A stretch of 64,000 nt of DNA from Azospirillum griseum (GCF_003966125.1 NZ_RXMA01000003.1:243495-307494), one strand, 5' to 3'. Counted from the stretch's first letter, positions 44,334 to 54,465 are shown. Numbers and translations: made by a program. Notes: a model not told the origin generated them from the letters alone.

Positions 44334-44678
44334 TCAGTCGAAGCTGAAACCCTTGTCCAGCATGTAGATGTTCTTCACCTTGCACCAATCCACCTTGAAC
44401 TGCTCGGCGTCGTAGCCGATCCAGCTCACCTTGAAGGGAACGACGCAATTGCCGTCGTTGCTGCCCCAATCCATTTCGGCGGCTTCACCGGGCTTCAGGG
44501 TGAAGTTGATCCAGTTCTTGCTCCAGGCACCGTTTTCATAGGTGCGGAAGCCGTTGATGACCGAATCCGTCGATTTGTTGTGCAGGTTGAACTTGTAGGT
44601 TTCGGCGGCCTGCGCGGTGGCGGACAAAGCGCCGAGCGCGGCGGCGATGCAGAACAGCGCGACTTTCTTCACGATCAT
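44334..44678 (-). CDS. Small secreted protein, unknown function
   Basis: The 114-residue protein has a signal peptide (MIVKKVALFCIAAALGALSA, cleavage likely after AQA near 24) and a mature domain of about 90 residues, beta-rich, with two Cys (in GNCVVPF and DWCKVKN) that can form one disulfide. Trp and Asn are frequent. The family is not recognised by name. It has its own terminator and stands alone, so it is a monocistronic periplasmic or secreted protein. Confidence 0.78.
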   Translation of the reverse strand: MIVKKVALFCIAAALGALSATAQAAETYKFNLHNKSTDSVINGFRTYENGAWSKNWINFTLKPGEAAEMDWGSNDGNCVVPFKVSWIGYDAEQFKVDWCKVKNIYMLDKGFSFD

Positions 44679-44766
44679 GACCTATGGGTTAGGGTGATGG
44701 ATCGCCCCATCCTGCCAAGATCATCACGAAACCGGAAGGGGGATCCGCGCCGTTCCGGTTCCCCAA

Positions 44767-45711
44767 TCACCGCCGCGTCAGCAGGTCCTTGCTGGCCAGC
44801 AGCGACCCGCCGGCGATCAGCGCGCAGGCCACCCAGATGATCCCCTGGTTCGGGGCCAGACCGCAGGCGACCAGCAGCAGGGTGGACAGCAGCGGGGCCA
44901 GATAGGACAGCGCCCCCAGCGCCCGGATGTCGCCGTGGCGCACCCCGTGATCCCAGACGAAGAAGGCCGCCCCCACCGGCCCCAGCCCCAGCAGCAGCAG
45001 GGCGGCCCAGCCCAGCGCGTCGGCGGGCCACACGGTCTCCTCCATCCCCAGATGGCACAGGCCGGACAGGAGGGCGGTGACGAGGCAAAAGGCGCTCAAC
45101 GCGTCGGTCGGGGCCTCGCCGATCTGGCCCAGGCGGCGGCGCAGCACCGAATAGCCCGCCCAGGTCAACGCGCTGGCCAGGGCGGCGGCGTAGCCAGGCA
45201 GATGCGCCGGGTCGATTCCCAACCACCCGGCCCCCTCCCCGCCGCCCGATCCGCCGCGCAGCACCAGCAGCACCGTTCCGGCCAACCCGGCCACCGCCCC
45301 GCCGACGTGCCAGGAGCGCAGCCGTTCCCCCGGCAGCAGGGCGGAGAACAGCACGATCAGCAGCGGCCACAGATAGTTGATGAGGTTGGCCTCCACCGGC
45401 GGGGCGGCGCGCAACGCCATGAAATAGAGGAAATGGAAGCCGAACAACCCACCCACCCCCAGCAGCCAGGCCGGAACCGACTGGCGGAAGTAGGACAGCG
45501 GGTTGCCGCCGCGCGCCGCCGTCCAGGCGCAGCCGACCAGAAAGGCCAGCAGGAAGGAGGTGGCGACCAGCTGGAAGGGCGGAACCCGCCCGGCCAGCGT
45601 GGCCAGCGGGGCCAGGGTGGACCACATCAGGATGGCGCTGGCCCCGATGGCGGTGGCGCGGGTGACGGAGGAGCGGGAGGCGGGGGAACGGGCGGCGGCG
45701 CTGGTGGTCAT
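44767..45711 (-). CDS. EamA/DMT-superfamily permease
   Basis: The 314-residue protein has about ten hydrophobic helices in two EamA repeats, typical of drug/metabolite transporters. The conserved NLINYLWPLLIVLFSALL segment lies at the end of the first repeat, and the repeat ends with LSYLAPLLSTLLL. It probably exports amino acids or other small metabolites. The ATG at 45711 is chosen as the start nearest the first helix. It is divergent from an AraC-type regulator. Confidence 0.88.
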   Translation of the reverse strand: MTTSAAARSPASRSSVTRATAIGASAILMWSTLAPLATLAGRVPPFQLVATSFLLAFLVGCAWTAARGGNPLSYFRQSVPAWLLGVGGLFGFHFLYFMALRAAPPVEANLINYLWPLLIVLFSALLPGERLRSWHVGGAVAGLAGTVLLVLRGGSGGGEGAGWLGIDPAHLPGYAAALASALTWAGYSVLRRRLGQIGEAPTDALSAFCLVTALLSGLCHLGMEETVWPADALGWAALLLLGLGPVGAAFFVWDHGVRHGDIRALGALSYLAPLLSTLLLVACGLAPNQGIIWVACALIAGGSLLASKDLLTRR

Positions 45712-45941
45712 GGTCGGATCCGGTTGGGAACAGGGCGCAGAACGGCGCAAAACGGTGTGATCCTAACCGGATGGCGGCGGCCCGTCTTGTCCCGGACTCC
45801 GGGCCGTGTTGACCGAAACTCCGGCGCGGCGGTGCGTGGGCGTCTGTACCTGGACCCTGTCCCCGGCGTAGCATGGCGGCCCGTGATGCCCGAACCTGTG
45901 ATGCCTGAACCCGTCCTGTCTGAATCAGGGAGTCCCCCCGC

Positions 45942-46715
45942 GTGGCGCAGCCCCCCCGCCTGACCGTCAGCACCCGCAGCTATGACGGGGTGGAGCGGCG
46001 GCACGCCCACGGCTTTCACCAAATCGTGTTGCCGGTGGCCGGGGCGTTGGAGATGACGGTGGAGGCCGCGCAGGGCCGGGTTGGCGACGGGCAGGGGGTG
46101 ATCGTCACCACCGGCGCGCCGCACAGCTTTGCCGCGCGCGGCGACAACCGCTTTGTCGTGCTCGATCTGCCGCCGCACGCGCTGTTGCCCGACGCCGCGC
46201 TGCATCAGGCCGACGCCTTTTTCGCGGTGGACGCGGCGCTGGACGCGCTGGTCCGTTATCTGGCGAGCGAGGCGGCGAACGCGCCGCTGGACGATCCCAC
46301 CGCCCACCACGCGGCGGCCCTCCTGCTGCGCGCGCTGGAACGCCGCCGCGCGCCGCACCCGGCGGGGCAGGGGGCGGAGCAGGGGGCCGACCCCATCGCG
46401 CGGGCGCACAATCTGATGCGCGACCGCTGCGCCGAACCGCTGACCGTCGCGGACCTGGCCGAGGCGGTCGGGCTGGCCCCCAGCCGCTTTCACGAGCTGT
46501 TCCGCGCCCGCACGGGAACCACCCCCGCCCGCGTCCTCAACGACCTCCGCCTCGACCGGGCGGAGGCGCTGTTGCGCAGCGGCGATCTGCCCCTGGTGGA
46601 GGTGGCGCAGGCCGTCGGTTTTTCCGACCAAAGCGCCCTGACCCGCTGCCTGAAACGCCGCCGGGGCGTGACTCCGGGGGCGTTGCGCGGCCTGTCGCGC
46701 GGTGGGGGGCGTTAA
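45942..46715 (+). CDS. AraC-family regulator with cupin sensor domain
   Basis: The 257-residue protein has an N-terminal AraC-type cupin (about 10-90, HAHGFHQIVLPVAGALEMTV) and a C-terminal pair of helix-turn-helix motifs (about 150-250, LTVADLAEAVGLAPSRFHEL and VEVAQAVGFSDQSALTRCLK). The GTG start is the first suitable codon. It is divergent from the EamA permease, which may be its target, since AraC regulators of this size often control adjacent exporters. Confidence 0.88.
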   Translation: MAQPPRLTVSTRSYDGVERRHAHGFHQIVLPVAGALEMTVEAAQGRVGDGQGVIVTTGAPHSFAARGDNRFVVLDLPPHALLPDAALHQADAFFAVDAALDALVRYLASEAANAPLDDPTAHHAAALLLRALERRRAPHPAGQGAEQGADPIARAHNLMRDRCAEPLTVADLAEAVGLAPSRFHELFRARTGTTPARVLNDLRLDRAEALLRSGDLPLVEVAQAVGFSDQSALTRCLKRRRGVTPGALRGLSRGGGR

Positions 46716-47575
46716 GCGGTGCCTGTGTTGGACGCCAACACCCGCAGCAATGGATCGAGCGCGGCCAGCAGCGGCGCGGTGTCGCCGGGGCGGCCGTCGG
46801 GCCATGCGTCTTCGAACTCGGCGATTTCCAGACCGATCAGGCGCTGGTCGGCCAGACCCTTGCAGGCGGCGTGCAGGTCGGCGAAGGGCAGGCCGTCGGC
46901 GACCTGATACTCGCTCGGCACCAGACCGGCGTCGAGGCTGTCGACGTCGAGATGGACATAGACCGGGCGACCGGCCACCGCCTCGGCCAGACGGGCGGGC
47001 AGGTCGGGGCCGACCGGCAGATGGCGCAGCGCGCCCGACGCGATCAACGCCTGTTCCGGCGGATCGAGGTCGCGCGCGGCCACCAGAACGACTCGGTCCA
47101 ACGCCAGGCCCGCCCCCAGACCGCTGTCCCACAGGCCACAGGCGGCGCTGACCACCATCCCGCCGAGATAACCGACGTCGGCGGCACCGGGAGTGTTGAC
47201 GTCGCCGTGGGCGTCGAACCAGACCACGCAGGCGTCCGGGTGGCGTTGGGCAACGACCGGCAGGGTGGCGAGCGCGGCGGCGCAGCGGCCCATCACCGTT
47301 GCGGTTGGGAAAGGATCGTTGAGCGCCAAGGCCAACGCGTCGGCCAACCCACGCAGGGCGGGGCGGGCGGCGGTCAGTTGCGCGCGCCACGCGCCGGGGA
47401 TCGGCGGTTCCGGCGCGCCCACGGCGGCGACGCGCCGCCCCAGGCGGTGGGCCAACGCCGCCCCCAGCCGTTCGGCCCCGGCCATGGCGCGCGGGTTGCG
47501 GTCGGCGCTGCGGCCCCGGAACAGGGTCAGGCGAGGCGTTACCGGGGTTGTTTCGGAAGCGGTCGCGTTGGTCAC
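46712..47575 (-). CDS. Arginase/agmatinase-family (ureohydrolase-fold) protein with altered metal site
   Basis: The 287-residue protein has the metal-binding motifs D121-A-H123-G-D125 (WFDAHGDVNTP) and D210-x-D212 with D215 (HLDVDSLDAG). The first family motif, GGDH in arginases, is replaced by VMGRC (94-98), so one Mn ligand is missing. Catalysis with a single metal, another substrate or loss of function are possible. It overlaps the end of the AraC gene by 4 bp on the opposite strand. Confidence 0.8.
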   Translation of the reverse strand: MTNATASETTPVTPRLTLFRGRSADRNPRAMAGAERLGAALAHRLGRRVAAVGAPEPPIPGAWRAQLTAARPALRGLADALALALNDPFPTATVMGRCAAALATLPVVAQRHPDACVVWFDAHGDVNTPGAADVGYLGGMVVSAACGLWDSGLGAGLALDRVVLVAARDLDPPEQALIASGALRHLPVGPDLPARLAEAVAGRPVYVHLDVDSLDAGLVPSEYQVADGLPFADLHAACKGLADQRLIGLEIAEFEDAWPDGRPGDTAPLLAALDPLLRVLASNTGTA

Positions 47576-47633
47576 GATCGTTTCGGATCCGTCAGGGCCG
47601 TTTCATCAAAGCCAGGGCATCATAAGCTGCTTC

Positions 47634-49352
47634 TCAGGGCTTCGCGCTGGCCGCGCGGGCGCTGTCGGGCAATCCCTTCTCCAGCTTGGCCTGGATGGAG
47701 GCTTTCTGCTCCTCCTCCTCGGCCAGACGCAGGGCGCGGGTCCATTGGAACCGCGCCTCGGTGCGGCGGCCCACCCGCCAATAGGCGTCGCCGAGATGAT
47801 CGTTGATCGTCGGGTCGAGCGGCTTCAGTTCCACCGCGCGTTCCAGCTTTTCCACCGCCCCGGCGAAATCGCCCAGGCTGTAGAGCGCCCACCCCAGACT
47901 GTCCATGATGTAGCCATCGCGCGGTTGCAGGGCGACCGCACGCTCGACCATGCCCTTGGCGGTTTGCAGATTCTCGCCGCGTTCGATCCAACTGTAGCCG
48001 AGATGGTTCAGCAGGGTCGGTTCGTCAGGCTTCAGCGCCAGGGCGGCTTTCAGATCGGCCTCGGTGTCGGGCCAGCGCCCGGCCTTTTCATAGGCCATGG
48101 CGCGGGCGTAATAGAGCGGCCACATCCGTTCGGTCGGCTTGGCGGTGCGGCTGATCGCGGCGCTGTAGGCCTCGGCGGATTCGGGGTAACGCTTGGCCAC
48201 CCGGTAGAGGTCGCCCAGCCGGATCAGCGCGTCGGTGCGCTCCGGGTGCTCCTGCGTCAGCGTTTTCAGGGTGGTAATGGCCTCGTCGGTGCGGTCGAGC
48301 CGGGCGAGGCTGTCGGTGGCGCGCAGGCGGGCCGACCAGCCGATGATCGGATTTTTGAACAGCTGTTCGTATTCGGCCAGCGCGTCGTCGTGATGGTCGC
48401 GCGCGGTCAGGATGTCGCCGATCATCAGGCGGGCGAGCGGCTGGTCGGCGCGCAGATGCAGCGCGATCCGCCCGAACAGCAGGGCGGTGTCGTGGATGTT
48501 CTCGTGATGCAGGGCGCTGGCGAGGTCGAACATGGCCTCGGCCAGCCCGTCGCGGGAATCGCGCACGGTGCGGGCCATGGTCGGACCGGCGCTCATTCCC
48601 TCGTTGGTGGCGTCGATCATCAGATCATCGGCGGTTCCGGCGCGGAAGGTGTCGTAGAGCTTGCGCGCGTCCGCCGTGCGCCCGGTGCGCTCCATGAAGT
48701 TGCCGACGATCTGCACCACCCGCAACGGCGCGGCACTCTCGGTCACGGCCCCATAGCGCAAGGCGGCCTGATCGGTGCGCCCGGCCAGATCCAGGATCAA
48801 CCCGGCGTGCAGGTTGTAGAGCGCGGTGAAGCCCTCGATCTTCGACAGCGGGGTCAGGGCGTTCAGCGCGGCGTCGGTCTGGCCGCGCGCCTGGGCCAGC
48901 CACGCTTTCAGCAGCGGGCCGACGAATTTGCCCAGGCCATCCGCCGGGATGCGGGCGGCGTGGGCCTCGGCGTCGCTCAACCGCGCACTGGCCAGCCCAT
49001 CGGCGGCGAGCAGGGCGAGCGCGATCATCGAATCCGGGTCCGACTGGACCACGCGCGCGCCCAGATCCAGGGCCACGTCCAACCGCCCCTCGCCCAGCTT
49101 CAGCAGGAAGGTGCGGCCCAGCAGCAGCGGATCGTCGGGGTCGGCGGCCAGCGCGCGGGCCATGTACAGGGCGGCGGCGGACCAATCATCCTGATGCTGG
49201 GCGAAGCGACCGGCCAGATAGCTGCCGACCGCCGGGTTGCGCGGCTGCGGGGCCTCCACCGCCGTGGCCAGACCGGGCGACAGCGCGCACAGCAGGCCGG
49301 TCAGCAGCAGCGTGGCCGAATTCAGACGCTTCCCGTTCCGCGTGCTCGTCAT
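47634..49352 (-). CDS. Secreted or periplasmic TPR-repeat protein
   Basis: The 572-residue protein has a signal peptide (about 1-31) and tetratricopeptide repeats throughout, clearest near 370-545 (AIRLGDLYRVAKRYPESAEA type units and LLNHLGYSWIERGENLQTAK). Such TPR proteins are widespread in alphaproteobacteria and act as scaffolds, with unclear partners. It precedes the arginase-like gene on the same strand with a 58-bp gap and follows the kinase-like gene. Confidence 0.85.
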   Translation of the reverse strand: MTSTRNGKRLNSATLLLTGLLCALSPGLATAVEAPQPRNPAVGSYLAGRFAQHQDDWSAAALYMARALAADPDDPLLLGRTFLLKLGEGRLDVALDLGARVVQSDPDSMIALALLAADGLASARLSDAEAHAARIPADGLGKFVGPLLKAWLAQARGQTDAALNALTPLSKIEGFTALYNLHAGLILDLAGRTDQAALRYGAVTESAAPLRVVQIVGNFMERTGRTADARKLYDTFRAGTADDLMIDATNEGMSAGPTMARTVRDSRDGLAEAMFDLASALHHENIHDTALLFGRIALHLRADQPLARLMIGDILTARDHHDDALAEYEQLFKNPIIGWSARLRATDSLARLDRTDEAITTLKTLTQEHPERTDALIRLGDLYRVAKRYPESAEAYSAAISRTAKPTERMWPLYYARAMAYEKAGRWPDTEADLKAALALKPDEPTLLNHLGYSWIERGENLQTAKGMVERAVALQPRDGYIMDSLGWALYSLGDFAGAVEKLERAVELKPLDPTINDHLGDAYWRVGRRTEARFQWTRALRLAEEEEQKASIQAKLEKGLPDSARAASAKP

Positions 49353-49379
49353 GCCTTGCCTCGTTCTGCGCGCCGTTGG

Positions 49380-50459
49380 TCAGGTCGGCGCGTCCGTATT
49401 AACCACGCAATCGGTGGAAAAGGTCCAGATCCAATCGCGGCGCACCCGTTCGATGTCCTCGGCCCGCAGGATGGCGGCGGCGTGGGCGTCCATGTGGGCG
49501 CGCAGCGCGTCGGGCATGCCGGGCGACAGGCTGGCCCCATGGCGCGACCAGCGGGCCATCCAGGACAGCGTCCGCAGCCACGTCAGGCGGCGCAGGGGCG
49601 CGAGCGCCGGGCGCGTCGCGTCGGCCAGCGCGGGGGGGACCGCCGCCCGCCACGCCGCGTGAAAGGCATCGACCACCGCCGCGCTCAACACCGCGTTGAC
49701 CGCCGGATCCCAGCGGGTGGAGGTGCTGAGGCTGGCGTGGGCCAGATCCATGGCGGGATGGCCGTATTGCAGCTTTTCCAGATCGAGGAACCACGCCTTG
49801 CCCTGGGCGTCGATCAGGAAATTGCCGGGATGCACGTCCACCCCGACCATCACCGACGGCATCGGGGCTGCGACCGGTTCGGCGCGCGCGGCCGCCAGCT
49901 CTTGCGCGATCAGGGCGCGAGCGGCGGCGGACAGGTCGGCCTCGTCGAACCAGGCGGCTTGCCGCTCCACCTGCGCCAGCAGGGCGGCGGCGGGGTCGGC
50001 GGGGCAGGGCAGCGGTGCGGGATCGGCGGGTGGAGTCAACCGGTGCAGGGCGGCCAGCGCGCGGGCGATGGCGGCCATGTCGTCGGGCAGGCGCGGGGTG
50101 CGCCCGACCACCTCCGTCACCAGCAGCGCGCCCATCGGCAGCGCGCCCATCGGCAGTTCCGCGCCGGACGGCAGGGTGGTCCCCGGCGGCAGGGTGGCGA
50201 CCAGACGGGGGGTGTGGCTCGACGGCTCCGCCCGCTGGAACGCGGCGGCCTGATGGGCGAGCGCTGACGCCGGATCCAACCCGATCTGGCTCCAGCGCGG
50301 GATCCGCAGCACCAGCCCCCGCCCGCGCAGGCGGACATGGTCGTGGGCGACGCCCTTTTGCGGCATCGGCTCCAGCGCGTCGGCGGGAAGACTGGACAGA
50401 TCGGGGATCCCGGCCTCCGCAAGGGCGGCGGCCAGGGGGGCAGGGGAAGGGGCGGTCAT
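49380..50459 (-). CDS. Aminoglycoside phosphotransferase-like kinase (APH family)
   Basis: The protein has 359 residues from the ATG at 50459. The catalytic loop GVDVHPGNFLID (about 200-211) supplies the conserved His/Asp/Asn elements, and WFLDLEK carries the Mg-binding Asp. This fold phosphorylates small molecules such as choline, homoserine or sugars. A 15-base tandem duplication (50125-50154) gives PMGALPMGAL. The substrate is unknown. It lies between moaB and the TPR gene on the same strand. Confidence 0.82.
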   Translation of the reverse strand: MTAPSPAPLAAALAEAGIPDLSSLPADALEPMPQKGVAHDHVRLRGRGLVLRIPRWSQIGLDPASALAHQAAAFQRAEPSSHTPRLVATLPPGTTLPSGAELPMGALPMGALLVTEVVGRTPRLPDDMAAIARALAALHRLTPPADPAPLPCPADPAAALLAQVERQAAWFDEADLSAAARALIAQELAAARAEPVAAPMPSVMVGVDVHPGNFLIDAQGKAWFLDLEKLQYGHPAMDLAHASLSTSTRWDPAVNAVLSAAVVDAFHAAWRAAVPPALADATRPALAPLRRLTWLRTLSWMARWSRHGASLSPGMPDALRAHMDAHAAAILRAEDIERVRRDWIWTFSTDCVVNTDAPT

Positions 50460-50500
50460 CGGGCGGGCGGTGTGGTGGGCGCGGCGTGGCGGCGCTGACG

Positions 50501-51040
50501 TCAGCGCTGGTGTTCGCGCAGGCGGGGCATCAGCTCCACCAGATTGCAGGGGCGGTGCCGGTTGTCCAGCTGCCACACCAGAATGTCATCCCAAGCGTCG
50601 CGGCAGGCGCTGGGCGAGCCGGGCAGGGCGAACACGTAGGTGCCGTTGGCAACCCCGGCGGTGGCCCGGCTCTGGATGGTCGAGGTGCCGACCTTGGCGT
50701 AGCTCAGATACCGGAACAGCTCGCCAAAGCCGGGAATGGTCTTGTCGAACAGTGCTTCGACCGCTTCGGGGGTGACGTCGCGCCCGGTGACGCCGGTCCC
50801 GCCGGTGGTCAGCACCACGTCGATCTCCGGGTCGGCGATGTGGGCCTGGACCCGCGCGCGGATGGCGGCGAGATCGTCCTTCACGATGCTGCGGCTGGCC
50901 AGCCGGTGCCCGGCCCCGGTCAGCCGTTCGACCAGCGCGTCGCCGGATCGGTCATCGGCGGCGACCCGCGTGTCGGACACGGTGACGACGGCGATGGTCA
51001 CGGGCAGGAAGGGGCGGCTTTCGTCGATCTTCGGCATCAC
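50501..51040 (-). CDS. moaB: Molybdenum cofactor biosynthesis protein B
   Basis: The 179-residue protein has the MoaB/MogA fold with VVTVSDTR near 19-26, the molybdopterin-binding loop [20 protein letters not shown] (about 77-96) and ALPGSPSAC (about 138-146). It acts in molybdopterin adenylylation. It follows the lytic transglycosylase on the same strand by about 60 bp and precedes the kinase-like gene. Confidence 0.92.
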   Translation of the reverse strand: MMPKIDESRPFLPVTIAVVTVSDTRVAADDRSGDALVERLTGAGHRLASRSIVKDDLAAIRARVQAHIADPEIDVVLTTGGTGVTGRDVTPEAVEALFDKTIPGFGELFRYLSYAKVGTSTIQSRATAGVANGTYVFALPGSPSACRDAWDDILVWQLDNRHRPCNLVELMPRLREHQR

Positions 51041-51102
51041 GGGTTCCGATCAGGAGACGGGCGATCTGGGGGGCGATCTGGGGTTAAGCGACCGCCCGGC
51101 TC

Positions 51103-53196
51103 TCAATCGATCGGGCTGCCGGCGGATTGTTCGGCGACCTGCTCGACCACCTGGGCCGCGACCGGGATGGGTCGCGGGTCCGGGGCCGAAACCGGCACTG
51201 TTGGCGATGGGACCGCTGGCGACAGGGCGGCCACCGCCGGGGCGGCATAGACCGGCCATTTGCCAGCGGCCACCGCCGCCAGAGAGGCGCTGTCCTGGCC
51301 CATCCGCAAGCGGTAGATCCAGTAATTCGCCATCACCTTCTCCACATAGTCGCGGGTCTCGGCGAAGGGAAGGCTTTCGATGAACAGAAGCGGGTCGGCG
51401 ACGTCGTTCATCTCGCGCCGCCAGCGCAGCAGCGTGCCCGGCCCGGCGTTGTAGGCGGCGGTGGCGAGGAACAGGTTGCCGCCGATGTCGGGCATCGCCA
51501 GCAGTTCGGCCAGATAGCGTTGACCCAGCTCCATGTTGCGGGCGGGATCGACCAGGGCGGCGCGGTCGGCGTCGGCGTTGGTCAGGTCGGGGTTGCGCTC
51601 CTGCACATGCTGGGCGGTGCTGGGCAGGATCTGCATCAGGCCGGTGGCCCCGGCGGAGCTGACCAGCCGGGGATCGAAGCGCGATTCCTGCCGCATCACG
51701 GCGAAGACCAGCGCCGGATCCAGGGTGAACCCGTCGCGCGGCCGCCAATGCGGCAGCGGGTAGAGCGCGGCGGCGTAGGCCGATCCGTCCGGCCCGGCCA
51801 CGGCGTTGCCCAGCCGCAGCGACAGGGTGGGCAGCCCGGCGCGGTCGGCCAGACTGACCAGCGCCTGTTCGACCAGGGGGTTGCCCTGCGGGTGGACGCG
51901 CTGCAACTCCAGCTCGGCCAAGTCGCGTTGGCCGGTCTGCAACAGGGCGATGGCGCGGGCACCCGCCGGTTTGCGGGCAAGGGCGGCCAGATGCGCCCCG
52001 GTCAGGTCGGGGCCGCGCCACTCCAGCGCGTTCACCCCGCCCAACGCCTGGCGCGCCAGCAGGCCATAGAAGGTGTGCGGGTAGCGGGCGGCGGCGGTCA
52101 GATGGGCCAGCGCCTCCGCCGCGCGGCCCCGGCGGGTGTGGGCGCGGGCGGCCCAGTAATCGGCGGCGGCGGCCAACCAGGGGGAGGACGGCTCCGCCGC
52201 CGCCATCCCGTCGAAATGGCGGGCGGCGCGGTCGTGCTGCTTCAGCCGCCACGCGGCCAGACCGGCGATCCAATGGGCTTCCGGCACGGCGTCGCCCGAG
52301 CGGGCGGCGCTGGCCGAGGCGAGCGCCAACGCCTGCGTCACCTCGCCGTTGTAGAAGAGCGAGGCGGCGATGCGGGTGCGGGCGGCGTCGTACTGGGCCG
52401 AATCCAGGCTGCGCGAAAACTCGTCCTGCCCCAGCAGGGCCAGCGCCGCCCCGGCGCGCCCGGCGCGGACGAGATCATCCACCCGCGCCACCGCGATGCG
52501 GTCGGCGCGCGGGCGGCTGACGGTGCGGCTGCGCGGGGCGATGGACACGCCGTCCGGCCCGTCGGTGGGGCTGCTGGCCTCCTCCCCCGCCGCATCGGCG
52601 CGGGCGGACACGGTGCGCAGGCCGCCCAACTGTTCCAGCGCGCCGGTCAGGCGGACGGACTCTTCCCCGCGCGGCGGGCGCAGGCTGCGGTCGCCCGCCG
52701 GTTGGCGACGTTGTGCCAGCGCGTGGACGCGGTCGGCCCCGGCGAGGTCGCCGTATTTGTGCATCCATTGCGCCAGCTCGTCGAAGCTGGCCTTGCGGTC
52801 GGGGTGCAGATAGCGTTGACGCAGGACATAGCCCAGCAGGCGGCGGTCCGTCAGTCGGGCGATCTCGGCGTCCGCCCCGGCCCAATCGGCGTGGTCCTGC
52901 AGGGCGAAAATGCGGGTGTAGCGGTCGGCGTCGTCCTGGGTGAGCTGGACGGCGCGCGCCTGCGCGTCCCGGGCCAGGAGCAAGGGTTCAGACGCGGGTT
53001 CATCAACCGGTGCCGGGACGATCCGTTGCCCGTCCGGGGCATCGAGCAAAAGTGTGGCGCAGGCCGGGCGCATGGCCCCCGACCCAGCGAGAATCACGAC
53101 CGCCATCGCCGCCATTCCCACAGCGCCCAGAAGGTTGCGTCGCAGCGGGACCGCGTGCGCGGCCCGGATTGCTGCATTGCACAATTTCCAGAGCAT
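51103..53196 (-). CDS. slt: Soluble lytic murein transglycosylase
   Basis: The 697-residue protein has an N-terminal signal/anchor segment (about 20-45), a long helical superhelix (about 90-460) and a C-terminal SLT domain with the catalytic Glu near 503 (VMRQESRFDP), GATGLMQILPSTA and ATAAYNAGPGTLLRW. It cleaves peptidoglycan to anhydro-muropeptides in the periplasm. The ATG at 53196 is chosen; a GTG nine bases upstream is too close to the GGAG site. It is upstream of moaB on the same strand. Confidence 0.9.
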   Translation of the reverse strand: MLWKLCNAAIRAAHAVPLRRNLLGAVGMAAMAVVILAGSGAMRPACATLLLDAPDGQRIVPAPVDEPASEPLLLARDAQARAVQLTQDDADRYTRIFALQDHADWAGADAEIARLTDRRLLGYVLRQRYLHPDRKASFDELAQWMHKYGDLAGADRVHALAQRRQPAGDRSLRPPRGEESVRLTGALEQLGGLRTVSARADAAGEEASSPTDGPDGVSIAPRSRTVSRPRADRIAVARVDDLVRAGRAGAALALLGQDEFSRSLDSAQYDAARTRIAASLFYNGEVTQALALASASAARSGDAVPEAHWIAGLAAWRLKQHDRAARHFDGMAAAEPSSPWLAAAADYWAARAHTRRGRAAEALAHLTAAARYPHTFYGLLARQALGGVNALEWRGPDLTGAHLAALARKPAGARAIALLQTGQRDLAELELQRVHPQGNPLVEQALVSLADRAGLPTLSLRLGNAVAGPDGSAYAAALYPLPHWRPRDGFTLDPALVFAVMRQESRFDPRLVSSAGATGLMQILPSTAQHVQERNPDLTNADADRAALVDPARNMELGQRYLAELLAMPDIGGNLFLATAAYNAGPGTLLRWRREMNDVADPLLFIESLPFAETRDYVEKVMANYWIYRLRMGQDSASLAAVAAGKWPVYAAPAVAALSPAVPSPTVPVSAPDPRPIPVAAQVVEQVAEQSAGSPID

Positions 53197-53392
53197 TTGA
53201 CCCACTTACTCCAGTTCCACCGGAACCGCAAGCAATGGATTCACACGTTTTGTGTCAGGCCGGGTAATCGCGTTCCCAAACAACGGCTTGGGGAGCGCGG
53301 CGGCGGTGGGCTGAATCGCCGGACAGTCGGTCGGTCCGGCGATTCCACGGACGCGGGCGGACCAATTTCGTCACAGCCCGCGCAACGATGGG

Positions 53393-54307
53393 TCACGACC
53401 CGGAACGATCCGTTTTTACTTGCGAACATTCAATGCCGACTTCGGCCATTCTTTGGCGCAAGTTCAACAGGTCGCGCCACGCCTCGCGCTTGGAGATCGG
53501 GTTGCGCAGCAGATAGGCGGGGTGGAGCATCGGCAACAGCGGGATGGCCCCCTGCGGAGTCGGGTAATCGCGCCACTGGCCGCGCAGGCGGGTGATGCCC
53601 TCCGTCCGGTCCAGCAGCGTCTTGGCCGACACCCCGCCCAGCGCCACCAGAAGCTTGGGCCGCACCAACGCCACATGGCGTTCCAGGAAGGGCAGGCAGG
53701 CGGCGATTTCCGCCGCCGTCGGGCTGCGGTTGCCGGGCGGACGCCAGGGCAGGATGTTGGTGATGCGCACGGCGCTGCGGTCCAGGCCGATCTGGGCCAG
53801 CATGCGGTCCAGCAGCTTGCCGCTGACGCCGACGAAGGGCTTGCCCTGCCGGTCCTCGTCCTCGCCGGGGGCCTCGCCGATCAGCAGGATCGGGGCCTGC
53901 GGGTTGCCGTCGGCGAACACCGTGTTCATCGCCGTGGCCTTCAGCGGGCAGCCGTCGAAGGCGCGCAGGGCGGCTTCCAACTCCTCCAGCGTTTGGGCTT
54001 CGGCGGCGCGGGCACGGGCGCTCAACCCCGCTTCGCTCGCCCCCAGGGGCTGGTCGGCGTTGACGGCGGGGGTGGCGCGCGGGGCCGCCGGGCGGGCGCT
54101 GGCGGGACCGGCGGCCATCGCCCCGAAGGCCGTTGCCCCCTCCCGAGTCGCGCCGCCGGTCCGGGCCAGGCCAGGGGCCGCCGCCGGGCGGGCCGGGGCG
54201 CGCGCGGTCAAGGTCGCCCAATCGGTTGGCGTGTCGGCGATGGCTTCGTCGCAGCCGATGTCCGCCTGCCAACGCAGCGCGTCGAGGATGTCGCATACGT
54301 CAATCAT
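53393..54307 (-). CDS. Type 4-like uracil-DNA glycosylase
   Basis: The protein has 304 residues. The first 110 are Ala/Pro/Arg-rich and probably disordered. The UDG domain has [17 protein letters not shown] (about 142-158), [16 protein letters not shown] (about 180-195) and the late [11 protein letters not shown] motif. These mark the Fe-S family 4 glycosylases that excise uracil from DNA. The gene is divergent from ETF-QO. Confidence 0.9.
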   Translation of the reverse strand: MIDVCDILDALRWQADIGCDEAIADTPTDWATLTARAPARPAAAPGLARTGGATREGATAFGAMAAGPASARPAAPRATPAVNADQPLGASEAGLSARARAAEAQTLEELEAALRAFDGCPLKATAMNTVFADGNPQAPILLIGEAPGEDEDRQGKPFVGVSGKLLDRMLAQIGLDRSAVRITNILPWRPPGNRSPTAAEIAACLPFLERHVALVRPKLLVALGGVSAKTLLDRTEGITRLRGQWRDYPTPQGAIPLLPMLHPAYLLRNPISKREAWRDLLNLRQRMAEVGIECSQVKTDRSGS

Positions 54308-54465
54308 CGTTTGACCTTACCACAGATCGTGTGGTCTTACATGATCCTTGCCGGATTTGGTTGCGGCGCATCCTGTGTTACAAGCAGCGACCCGCAGGAG
54401 AGGCGGGGGACCACGACCGACCGGCATCAAGCGCCAGAACAAAAAGCCTGGGGGAGTTTGAGGAC

